This document shows positions 1 to 5,835 of a DNA stretch of 13,572 bases, one piece after another. The stretch's first letter is position 1; every line of letters starts with the position of its first letter. A program made the position numbers and the translations under genes. Where the stretch lies: contig URJE01000042.1 in NCBI GenBank assembly GCA_900547965.1, positions 1 through 13,572 on the forward strand, read 5' to 3'. The notes beneath the pieces are model-generated. The model saw only the letters and a program-made list of their open reading frames with translations. It ran no database searches and was not told where the DNA came from. This stretch comes from an uncultured Eggerthella sp. Its GTDB lineage: Bacteria > Actinomycetota > Coriobacteriia > Coriobacteriales > Eggerthellaceae.

Positions 1-2
1 CC

Positions 3-200
3 AAGCCCCGAGGGGCCGCCGACTACATCGTCTCGACGGGCAGGCCGACAACGGGATGCTGCGCAGAGCTGGGCCTGGATTCCAGAACCGTGGACAAGTG
101 GGCGCAGGACCGCCGGCGGAGGCCGCAGGCCCGGCCGGGCCTGCGTCAGCGCTGCCGAAAACGCCCATCGAAAGGACGAATCCCTCTTGGCGGAACTATA
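3..200 (+). pseudogene. IS3-type transposase OrfA remnant
   Basis: The frame starting at base 3 reads AADYIVSTGRPTTGCCAELG followed by LDSRTVDKWAQDRRRR. This is the form of the helix-turn-helix N-terminal half of IS3-family OrfA proteins (HTH_Tnp_1 type: an 'S-G-R/K-x' turn, 'ELGL.S.TV..W' recognition helix, then a basic stretch). After about base 120 this frame becomes Arg/Pro-rich and stops at 221-223. A neighbouring frame then reads SAAENAHRKDESLLAEL, which resembles the OrfA leucine-zipper region, so a frameshift is likely. No start codon, no OrfB and no terminal inverted repeats are visible; the window begins inside it. I infer a decayed insertion-sequence fragment. It could instead be the end of a genuine OrfA continuing to the left. 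Confidence 0.45.
125..144. repeat. Perfect 20-bp palindrome in the IS remnant
   Basis: Bases 125-134 (GCAGGCCCGG) are followed directly by their exact reverse complement at 135-144, with no spacer. It lies where the OrfA-like reading frame degenerates. It could be the junction of two inverted fragments left by a rearrangement, or a G/C-rich cruciform or operator. The palindrome is read directly; its role is unknown. Confidence 0.85.
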
Positions 201-247
201 GGAGCACCCCCCTCGGAGCCGTAAGGTGATGCGATGCCCGGTGCTCC
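201..247. repeat. 8-bp inverted repeat with 31-nt loop
   Basis: GGAGCACC at 201-208 and GGTGCTCC at 240-247 are exact inverted copies. Between 224 and 480 I recognise no gene; the short open frames there have Arg/Pro/Gly-rich, unfamiliar translations. This stretch seems to be further debris of the insertion-sequence region before the AT-rich leader of the citrate synthase gene begins near 480. Confidence 0.4.
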
Positions 248-542
248 CTTGGGACCGCAAAGGCGCGCGCTGCCTGATGTGCCGCCTGGCGTTTTCCGAA
301 TTTGCAAAGGTGCGCCGCCCGGCATTTCCCTGAAAGAAGACGAAATGCGGGCCATGCCCTGCATCAACAAATGCTCGACGCGGTGCGCCGTCGGCTATCG
401 AATCCGTATCTGCTTTGAATATCAGAGCATGCCTTTGCTGGAATAAAATGGAGAAGTGGGCCCGCAGGGGCGTGTCTATTGCTTTTCGACTCCCGTTGTT
501 TTAGAACTAATCACACAAAGAATTTTTGTTGCATAACAGAAT

Positions 543-562
543 CAGTTTGTTTCCAGTTTGTT
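543..562. repeat. Two 9-bp direct repeats one helical turn apart
   Basis: CAGTTTGTT occurs at 543-551 and again at 554-562, a period of 11 bp. The pair lies in the AT-rich leader about 75-95 bp upstream of the citrate synthase start. Identical half-sites on the same face of the helix are typical of a regulator-binding site, but no regulator can be named from the sequence. Confidence 0.45.
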
Positions 563-576
563 ATCGTTCGCCAAAG

Positions 577-594
577 TACGCATTTTGATGCGTA
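577..594. promoter_or_regulatory. Operator-like palindrome upstream of citrate synthase
   Basis: TACGCAT (577-583), spacer TTTG, ATGCGTA (588-594) is a perfect 7+7 inverted repeat. A TATAAT-like hexamer, TACTAT, lies just downstream at 604-609, with no convincing -35 box at 16-18 bp. If TACTAT is the -10, the palindrome covers the -35 position. That would suit a repressor site, or an activator-dependent promoter. The symmetry is observed; the regulatory role is inference. Confidence 0.5.
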
Positions 595-623
595 AACGGG
601 GTGTACTATCTAATCTCGTAGTT

Positions 624-630
624 GAAAGGA
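624..630 (+). promoter_or_regulatory. Ribosome binding site fixing the gltA start
   Basis: GAAAGGA at 624-630 lies 6 nt before ATG at 637. The reading frame also has a TTG at 622, but it sits at the front edge of this Shine-Dalgarno sequence, so translation should begin at 637. Confidence 0.75.
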
Positions 631-636
631 ATATCC

Positions 637-1974
637 ATGGAAGACCATAAGCTTTCCCTGTACGACAACGTCGCAAAGGTCAATGCCGTCGATCCAGAAC
701 TGTACGAGCGTTACCCCGTAAAGCGCGGTTTGCGCAACAGCGATGGTTCTGGTGTAATCGCGGGCGTTACGAATATTTCCAACGTGCACGGTTATCTGAT
801 GAACGAAGGCGATAAGGTGCCCGACGAAGGCAAGCTCACCTTCCGTGGTTACAGCATCTACGATCTTGTTGGCGGCGATGCCACCAAGCGTCGCGGCTTT
901 GAGGAAATCGTGTATCTGCTGCTTATGGGGGAGCTCCCCACATCAAGCCAGCTTGACGTGCTTGTCGAAGCACTTGATGCTCAGCGCAATTTACCCGATG
1001 GCTTCACCGCTTCGAAGATCATGAGCACGCCTTCTCACAACATCATGAACCTTCTCCAGCGTTCGGTACTCATGTTGTATGCCGATGACCCGAAGGCGGA
1101 AGAGCGTTCCTTCGAACACGAGATCGGCACGGCAATCTCGCTCATCTCTCGACTGCCGCGCATTATGGTGTTGGCTCACTACGCCAAGCGCGCTGCGTTC
1201 TACAACGAGTCGATGATCATGCATCGCTTCATTCCGGGGCAATCCACTTCCGAAACCATCCTTTCCATGCTGCGTCCCAACCGCGAGTTCACTCCTGAAG
1301 AAGCGCGTATGCTTGACATCATGATGTCTCTGCATGCTGAGCATGGTGGCGGCAACAACTCAACCTTCACTTGCCGTGTTCTTTCTTCTGCCGACACCGA
1401 TCCATATGCTGCTTATGCGGCTGCTATAGGTTCTTTGAAGGGCAGCAAGCATGGCGGTGCAAACCATAAGGTTCTGGCCATGCAGAAGGAAATCAAGGAA
1501 AACGTTAAGAATTGGGAAGACGAAGACGAAGTAGCTTCCTATATTGCCAAGATCGTGAACAAGCAGGCATACGATCACACCGGCTTGATCTACGGCATGG
1601 GTCATGCGGTCTACACGCTTTCCGATCCGCGCGCAGTTATCTGCAAGGATTTTGCAACAAGGCTTGCCAAGGGTACCGAGTTTGAAGCAGAACTGAATTT
1701 GCTCAAGCTCATCGAGCGCCTGAGCCCTGAAGTTATCTTGCAGGAAAAGGGCACCAAAAAGGATATGTGTGCAAACGTTGATATGTATTCTGGATTCGTG
1801 TACTCCATGATGGGCATTCCGCAGGATATGATCACTCCGCTGTTTGCTTGCTCTCGTATGGCTGGTTGGGCTGCCCACCGCTTCGAGGAACTGGTAAGCG
1901 GCAAGCGCATTATCCGCCCCGCATACAAGACGGGCGTGAAGGCTCGCGTCTACAAGCCTATCGAAGAGCGCTAA
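637..1974 (+). CDS. gltA: Citrate synthase
   Basis: A cytoplasmic enzyme that condenses acetyl-CoA and oxaloacetate to citrate, the entry step of the TCA cycle and of glutamate synthesis in anaerobes. The 445-aa product has the family's usual length. The catalytic set is complete: His236 in the LHAEHGGGN segment, His272 in GSKHGGANH, His323 in GMGHAVYT followed by DPRA, and Asp382 in NVDMYSG. These match E. coli GltA His229, His264, His305 and Asp362. This is Si-type citrate synthase; the Re-type enzyme of some anaerobes is unrelated. The CoA-binding and C-terminal Arg-rich parts are intact. The start is ATG 637 with a good ribosome site. The gene stands alone, with a structured leader upstream and a strong terminator downstream. 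A 2-methylcitrate synthase activity cannot be excluded from sequence. Confidence 0.95.
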   Translation: MEDHKLSLYDNVAKVNAVDPELYERYPVKRGLRNSDGSGVIAGVTNISNVHGYLMNEGDKVPDEGKLTFRGYSIYDLVGGDATKRRGFEEIVYLLLMGELPTSSQLDVLVEALDAQRNLPDGFTASKIMSTPSHNIMNLLQRSVLMLYADDPKAEERSFEHEIGTAISLISRLPRIMVLAHYAKRAAFYNESMIMHRFIPGQSTSETILSMLRPNREFTPEEARMLDIMMSLHAEHGGGNNSTFTCRVLSSADTDPYAAYAAAIGSLKGSKHGGANHKVLAMQKEIKENVKNWEDEDEVASYIAKIVNKQAYDHTGLIYGMGHAVYTLSDPRAVICKDFATRLAKGTEFEAELNLLKLIERLSPEVILQEKGTKKDMCANVDMYSGFVYSMMGIPQDMITPLFACSRMAGWAAHRFEELVSGKRIIRPAYKTGVKARVYKPIEER

Positions 1975-2010
1975 GCGTTTTTGCTCGTTGCATCCACAAG
2001 CACAATAACG

Positions 2011-2036
2011 AAAGGCCCCTCGGGGCCTTTTTGTTT
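2011..2036 (+). terminator. Rho-independent terminator of gltA
   Basis: AAAGGCCCC (2011-2019) pairs with GGGGCCTTT (2022-2030) around a tight TC loop, and TTTTTG continues the T-run. It lies 37 nt after the citrate synthase stop. The A-run before the stem makes it potentially bidirectional. Confidence 0.92.
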
Positions 2037-2046
2037 GCTGCTTTTC

Positions 2047-2096
2047 TTCGGCTATGGCTGGGTGCCAAACTTCGGCGATGGCTGTGGGTGCCAAAT
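2047..2096. repeat. Imperfect 24-26-bp tandem duplication
   Basis: The segment 2047-2070 (TTCGGCTATGGCTG, then GGTGCCAAAC) is repeated at 2071-2096 as TTCGGCGATGGCTG, then TGGGTGCCAAAT. It lies in the non-coding stretch between the convergent gltA and nhaC genes. I see no gene between 2037 and 2280. Confidence 0.6.
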
Positions 2097-2243
2097 GTTT
2101 GTTTCTTGCCATGCCCTGTTTGGAGTTTCCCCGAAACAACAAGATGATATGCCCTCATGCTTTGTCGAGCTCATCGCCCGAGGTCTTAGATGGTGAGTCC
2201 ACGCACTTGGCCTCTGTTGTTGTCTAGGCGAAAGAGGGGCTAT

Positions 2244-2290
2244 AGGGCAAAAAGAGAATGAGAAAGAAGGGCTGCAGGGCAAAAAGAGAA
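2244..2290. repeat. 15-bp direct repeat, period 32 bp
   Basis: AGGGCAAAAAGAGAA occurs identically at 2244-2258 and 2276-2290. The second copy overlaps the A-rich flank of the nhaC terminator. A local duplication is likely; it places two U-rich segments on the minus transcript. Confidence 0.7.
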
Positions 2291-2310
2291 GGAGTCCCGA
2301 AGGACTCCTT
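2280..2310 (-). terminator. Rho-independent terminator of nhaC (minus strand)
   Basis: AAGGAGTCC (2289-2297) and GGACTCCTT (2302-2310) form a perfect 9-bp stem closed by a 4-nt CGAA loop. On the minus strand the stem is followed by a CTCTTTTTG tail (plus-strand A-run 2281-2285). It lies about 90 nt beyond the nhaC stop, facing the gltA terminator. Confidence 0.8.
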
Positions 2311-2400
2311 CATGGCTCGCTTTGATGTAATGCGCCTTGTCGCTCTAAGCTCAGGAGCGCAATGCGCTCGGCAGCTGTCCTTGGCGCCAAAGGTGCGGTT

Positions 2401-4029
2401 CTACGCAGCTTCCTTGTTGCCGAACACGCGCGTTGCAATAACGACAACGAGGGCAACAGCGATGCCTCCGATAAGCGAAGGCCAAGGCGAACCGGTGAAG
2501 CCAGCAACCAGATATCCAAACAAGCAGATGACGGCAACCAGGGAAGCGTAGGGCAACTGGGTTGCCACGTGGCGCAGATGGTTACACTCCGCACCAGCGG
2601 AAGAAAGGATGGTGGTGTCGGAAATGGGCGAGATGTGGTCGCCGTATACCGCGCCAGCAAGTGTTGCGCCGATGGTGACCAGGAACAGTGGGTCGCTTTC
2701 GGGGAATACGCCCAAAACGATGGGCAGGATCAAGGCGGCGGTGCCCCAGGAAGTGCCCATAGCGAATCCGATGAATCCGGAAACCACGAAGATAACGGCA
2801 GGCAAGAACGAAAGCTCAAAGCCCATAGTGGTAAGGAAGTTGGAAACGAATTCGCCCGTGCCCAGCATGTAGCGGCATGCACCGCCCAGGCTCCATGCCA
2901 GAACGAGGATCATGATGGCGCCAACCATAGAGCGAACACCTTCGGAAGCGCCTTCGGTAAAGCCAACCAGGGTGGTGAGCTTACGGGGCAGGAACATGCA
3001 TGCAGCAACCACCAATGCCACGGCGGCGCCGATGCACAATCCGCCGATGGGGTTTTCGCCAACAGCGGTTGCGAAATCTACGCCCTCAAAGAAGCCGCCA
3101 ACATACAGCATGCCCGTGATGGAGAACACGATAAGCACCACGATGGGGATAACCAGGTCGAATACCTTGCCATTGGGGGAAACGTCCAGGCCCTTGAACT
3201 GCTCGACCGCCTTCGTAGCGCCCTCCAAGTCGGACTGCTCGGTGATAACGGTTTCGACGGCTTCGGGATTGCTGGGAACGCCTGCCTTGGATACCGTTTC
3301 CAGGGCGGAGGCATGGGGAGGAATGGGGCTGTAGGTATGAGCATCGCAGTCGCGCTGAGCCTTGCCCATGCTGAAGAAGTCTTTGCCGAAACCGCACATA
3401 GCGAATACGAACACAATGGTGACCAGTGCGTAGAGGTTGTACGGAATGGAGGCAACGAACGTGTTGAAGCCGTTTTCACCCATGTAGCCACCCATGGCAA
3501 CTGCCCACGAGGAAACGGGGGCAATAATGCACACCGGTGCTGCGGTGGAGTCGATGATCCACGCCAGCTTTTCGTGGCTGATGCGGAACTTGTCGGTTAC
3601 GGGACGCATGACCGCACCAACAGTGAGGCAGTTGAAGTAGTCGTCAACGAATACCACGATGCCCAAAAGAGCCGTCATGACGGTTGCCATGCGCGCGCTT
3701 TTAATATGCTTTGCGGCCCATTCGGCGTATGCGCGCGAACCGCCAGCAATGGCGATGATGACGACTAACGCACCCAATAACGCCAAGAACAAGATAAGCG
3801 CCGCGTTCGATGAGATTTGCTCCGCCATAACCTGAGGGATGAGCGTAAACGCGGTGATGAGCTGGTCGAAGCCGACACCCTCAAGGCAGAACTCGTAAAT
3901 GATCAGGCCCGAGAACACGCCAACCAGCAGGGAGGAATACACCTCCTTGGTAATAAGGGCAAGGCCTAGCGCCAGAAGCGGCGGCAGGATAGACCAAGCA
4001 CCGGTGGAAAGAAGCTCAAAGCCTTCCAT
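2401..4029 (-). CDS. nhaC: Na+/H+ antiporter, NhaC family
   Basis: An inner-membrane secondary transporter exchanging cytoplasmic Na+ for protons; some NhaC relatives carry malate/lactate or amino acids instead. The 542-aa protein shows about 11-12 hydrophobic helices and the motifs of Pfam Na_H_antiporter: VFVDDYFNCLTVGAVMRPVT at about 127-146, FAMGTSWGT at about 422-430, and GDHISPISDTT at 463-473 followed by SSAGAECNHLRHV. A charged loop at about 216-290 is probably cytoplasmic. The ATG at 4029-4027 follows AAGGAG (plus 4036-4041) with 7-nt spacing, so the start is secure. It has its own -10-like promoter and a terminator, so it is probably transcribed alone. Substrate specificity beyond Na+ is not determined by sequence. 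Confidence 0.88.
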   Translation of the reverse strand: MEGFELLSTGAWSILPPLLALGLALITKEVYSSLLVGVFSGLIIYEFCLEGVGFDQLITAFTLIPQVMAEQISSNAALILFLALLGALVVIIAIAGGSRAYAEWAAKHIKSARMATVMTALLGIVVFVDDYFNCLTVGAVMRPVTDKFRISHEKLAWIIDSTAAPVCIIAPVSSWAVAMGGYMGENGFNTFVASIPYNLYALVTIVFVFAMCGFGKDFFSMGKAQRDCDAHTYSPIPPHASALETVSKAGVPSNPEAVETVITEQSDLEGATKAVEQFKGLDVSPNGKVFDLVIPIVVLIVFSITGMLYVGGFFEGVDFATAVGENPIGGLCIGAAVALVVAACMFLPRKLTTLVGFTEGASEGVRSMVGAIMILVLAWSLGGACRYMLGTGEFVSNFLTTMGFELSFLPAVIFVVSGFIGFAMGTSWGTAALILPIVLGVFPESDPLFLVTIGATLAGAVYGDHISPISDTTILSSAGAECNHLRHVATQLPYASLVAVICLFGYLVAGFTGSPWPSLIGGIAVALVVVIATRVFGNKEAA

Positions 4030-4112
4030 GTACAGTCTCCTTACTGAAAATAGGGCGCAGGCGATGCTGCGCTGGGAAGGCGGCGGCTAGCGAAGTCGCG
4101 CATGATGCATTT

Positions 4113-4139
4113 CCAGCGCAGCCTTGCATGCGCTTTTTT
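4113..4139. promoter_or_regulatory. Hairpin plus T6 inside the nhaC leader
   Basis: AGCGCA (4115-4120) pairs with TGCGCT (4129-4134) across an 8-nt loop, followed on the plus strand by TTTTTT. On the plus strand this resembles a weak terminator, though no plus-strand gene precedes it. On the minus strand it is a stem in the predicted nhaC 5' leader, just after an A-run. It may stop antisense transcription or modulate nhaC. Seen directly; role uncertain. Confidence 0.4.
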
Positions 4140-4149
4140 AACTGTGCCG

Positions 4150-4155
4150 ATTATA
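4150..4155 (-). promoter_or_regulatory. -10 element of the probable nhaC promoter
   Basis: The minus strand reads a perfect TATAAT here, about 120 nt upstream of the nhaC start. No strong -35 box is found 16-19 nt upstream (the sequence is CAACACCGCGG-like), so the promoter is either weak or activator-dependent. Confidence 0.45.
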
Positions 4156-4232
4156 GGCTAGCTTCGTTGCCGCGGTGTTGCATTTATGAGCGAAGGAAGG
4201 CGTAACGGGTGGGCGGCGCGTTGGGGTGAGCG

Positions 4233-4262
4233 GCGCGCTAAGACGGGGCGCGTTAAGACGGG
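4233..4262. repeat. 15-bp tandem repeat, two copies
   Basis: GCGCGCTAAGACGGG (4233-4247) is followed immediately by GCGCGTTAAGACGGG (4248-4262), one mismatch. A more degenerate relative, GCGCGTTGGGGTGAG, lies just to the left. It sits directly behind the hdeD-like stop codon, where a terminator would be expected; no hairpin with a U-tail is seen. Confidence 0.65.
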
Positions 4263-4265
4263 CGG

Positions 4266-4790
4266 TTACAGGAAGTACTTTCCTGCATTTGCTCCCACAA
4301 CGATAAGATCCATGCCTCGAAGAAGCGCGAACAGCGCGATGAACAACGCGAGCATTTCGGGCATAGAGAAGAACATGAATCCGATAACGATGGAAACGAT
4401 GCCAGAGAACAGCATCCAGCCCCAAAGGGGAAGGCCTGCGTGCTTGACCATGAAGGTTGCTACAACTTCATATATGCCGAAAACCAGAACGAACGCGCCG
4501 ATAACCCAAGGCAGCACTGCCGCAAAGGCGAAGGGGTGAACCACGAACATGGCGCCAATGAGCACGTCAAGGATGCCGTATGCCAAGATCCATCCCGAAA
4601 AGCCCAGAAGATCGCGGTCGCGAATGAATGTTGCGATATTGACCACGCCAGAAACCACAAAGGCGGCGCCAACGATGAAGGCGATAGATGCAAGGGTGAG
4701 GCCTGGGAAGAATGCGCATACCAAGCCAAAGATGATAAACAATATGCCAGCAACGATAAGCTGCCAGTTCCGTTCGGTTTTCGTGTTCAT
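4266..4790 (-). CDS. hdeD: HdeD/DUF308 family membrane protein
   Basis: A 174-aa integral membrane protein with six hydrophobic helices in three repeated pairs: an N-terminal pair beginning WQLIVAGILFIIFGLVCAFF, a central pair with GWILAYGILDVLIGAMFVV, and a last pair with WGWMLFSGIVSIVIGFMFF. The helix-Gly-helix repeats and length match the DUF308/HdeD family, of which E. coli HdeD is linked to acid resistance at high density; the molecular function is unknown. The reading frame is open much further upstream, but the extension is Arg/Pro-rich and unfamiliar. ATG 4790-4788 has GAGGGG 5 nt upstream and begins the conserved part (MNTKTERNW), so I choose it. It has a probable own promoter and lies 181 bp from the folate gene. 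The symbol reflects family membership only. Confidence 0.82.
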   Translation of the reverse strand: MNTKTERNWQLIVAGILFIIFGLVCAFFPGLTLASIAFIVGAAFVVSGVVNIATFIRDRDLLGFSGWILAYGILDVLIGAMFVVHPFAFAAVLPWVIGAFVLVFGIYEVVATFMVKHAGLPLWGWMLFSGIVSIVIGFMFFSMPEMLALFIALFALLRGMDLIVVGANAGKYFL

Positions 4791-4820
4791 GATAACCCCT
4801 CTATGTTGCTGTTTTTCTTC

Positions 4821-4847
4821 ATTGTAGTGCGCTTTCGTGCAGGTGAA
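4821..4847 (-). promoter_or_regulatory. Possible promoter of the DUF308 gene
   Basis: On the minus strand TACAAT (plus 4821-4826) fits a -10 box, with TTCACC (plus 4842-4847) as a 4/6 -35 match at a short 15-nt spacing. It lies 30 nt above the start codon. Weak evidence. Confidence 0.35.
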
Positions 4848-4971
4848 GGCGCATGTAAAGGAAATGAAACAACACGGGCGCGAGTGGGGTTTTGCTCGTC
4901 TGCTGCTGTCGGCTGATGCCCCGACGTTTTTCTGCCACCCGCCTTGAGCCACCCCGAAGCGAAGCCTTCCC

Positions 4972-5697
4972 TTAAGCGGTAACGAAGGGGAGGGGGATGT
5001 CGTGGTCTTCTGCGGGGATGGGGGCAACCTCCTGTTCGGCAAAGGCGACGCCGACAACATGGCATGCATCAGTAAGTTGGCAAAGGTATCGGTCGTAGTT
5101 GCCCGCTCCGTATCCTAGGCGGTTGCCGCGCGCGTCGAACCCTACGGCGGGAACCACAATGAAGGCGAATTCATCGGCGGCAAGGTATGGCATGGGGTTA
5201 AGCTCGGGGCTGCTGTGGCGATATTCCTTTAGCGGGTCATTCAGGAACGGGACGCTGTTGCTGCGGAATGCTTCGGCGCTAACCGAGCGCATTTCCATGG
5301 TTTGCTGAGTGACATGCTGGTCGTTGGAGCCCGACCCCGGTTTGCGCATCCCACGCCCAGGAGCATCGGGAATGCCATGGGCATCGGGCATCATGCAGGG
5401 GAAGGCAACGTTGCAGCCTCGCAGATAGGCATAGTCGATGAAGCTTGCCAGGTTAACTTCCCATGGGAATGCGGAGTATACGCCGACAACGGGTTTCCCC
5501 TGGGGTATTTCGGCCATCAAGGCATCAAGGCATCGGGTCAGCTTCGCGCAGATCTGCTTGCTCTTGCTCGCACGCGCTTCGGGCGCAAGGGCGGAGCGCG
5601 CTTTCTTCGCCTGCGCCCGAAGGCGGCTGCGGATCTCCGCGGGGGTTTCGTTGCCGGATGCGGGGGTATGTTTGCTATTGGTGCTCATACCGCGCAT
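4972..5697 (-). CDS. 5-formyltetrahydrofolate cyclo-ligase
   Basis: A cytoplasmic enzyme (MTHFS, EC 6.3.3.2; also called Fau/YgfA) that converts 5-formyl-THF to 5,10-methenyl-THF using ATP, recycling a storage or inhibitory folate. Key signatures are the N-terminal basic helix with RSRLRAQAKKARSAL (23-37), VYSAFPWEVN (73-82), and the family's nucleotide/folate signature GFDARGNRLGYGAGNYDRYL (186-205). With the start at 5697 it is 241 aa, longer than the usual 180-200. The excess is a polar insert at about 104-165 rich in Gly, Ser, Pro, Asn and Gln, plus about 20 disordered N-terminal residues. Start choice is uncertain: ATG 5697 has a weak AGG 6 nt upstream, ATG 5688 is three codons later, and upstream in-frame codons lie in a repeated non-coding-looking segment. 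Confidence 0.88.
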   Translation of the reverse strand: MRGMSTNSKHTPASGNETPAEIRSRLRAQAKKARSALAPEARASKSKQICAKLTRCLDALMAEIPQGKPVVGVYSAFPWEVNLASFIDYAYLRGCNVAFPCMMPDAHGIPDAPGRGMRKPGSGSNDQHVTQQTMEMRSVSAEAFRSNSVPFLNDPLKEYRHSSPELNPMPYLAADEFAFIVVPAVGFDARGNRLGYGAGNYDRYLCQLTDACHVVGVAFAEQEVAPIPAEDHDIPLPFVTA

Positions 5698-5704
5698 TGT
5701 ACGC

Positions 5705-5774
5705 CTGGTGGGCATGATGGAGGAAACATGCTGGTGAATGTGTGTCTGGTGGGCGCAATAGGGAAAACATGTTG
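5705..5774. repeat. Two imperfect ~29-bp direct repeats, period 41 bp
   Basis: CTGGTGGGC at 5705-5713 and 5746-5754 each start a related segment that ends in GGAAACATGCTG (about 5722-5733) or GGAAAACATGTTG (about 5762-5774). The pair sits immediately upstream of the folate cyclo-ligase start. A 41-bp period is close to four helical turns, so paired binding sites are possible; a simple duplication is equally likely. Confidence 0.5.
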
Positions 5775-5835
5775 AAAAAAACTGCAAAAGGAAAGGCGGC
5801 GGCCGAGGTGTTCCCTCGAATGAGGCTTGCGCTCG

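Noticed and set aside
234..446. Small plus-strand open frame of 70 codons after the IS remnant
   Set aside because: No domain, Pro/Gly/Arg-rich start, no clear ribosome site, and it lies in apparent IS debris.
622..636. TTG at 622 as citrate synthase start, adding five residues
   Set aside because: This TTG abuts the Shine-Dalgarno GAAAGGA (624-630); ATG 637 is correctly spaced behind it and begins the natural protein.
1360..2142. Minus-strand open frame of 260 codons over gltA
   Set aside because: It overlaps the verified citrate synthase in antisense, crosses its terminator, and has no recognisable domain.
2362..3768. Long plus-strand open frame of 468 codons opposite nhaC
   Set aside because: It mirrors the nhaC codons, is rich in Gly, Asn, His and Asp without any domain, and nhaC itself shows clear family motifs on the other strand.
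4791..5069. N-terminal extension of the DUF308 protein
   Set aside because: The extra residues are Pro/Arg/Ser-rich, overlap the end of the folate gene, and a good ribosome site precedes the internal ATG at 4790.
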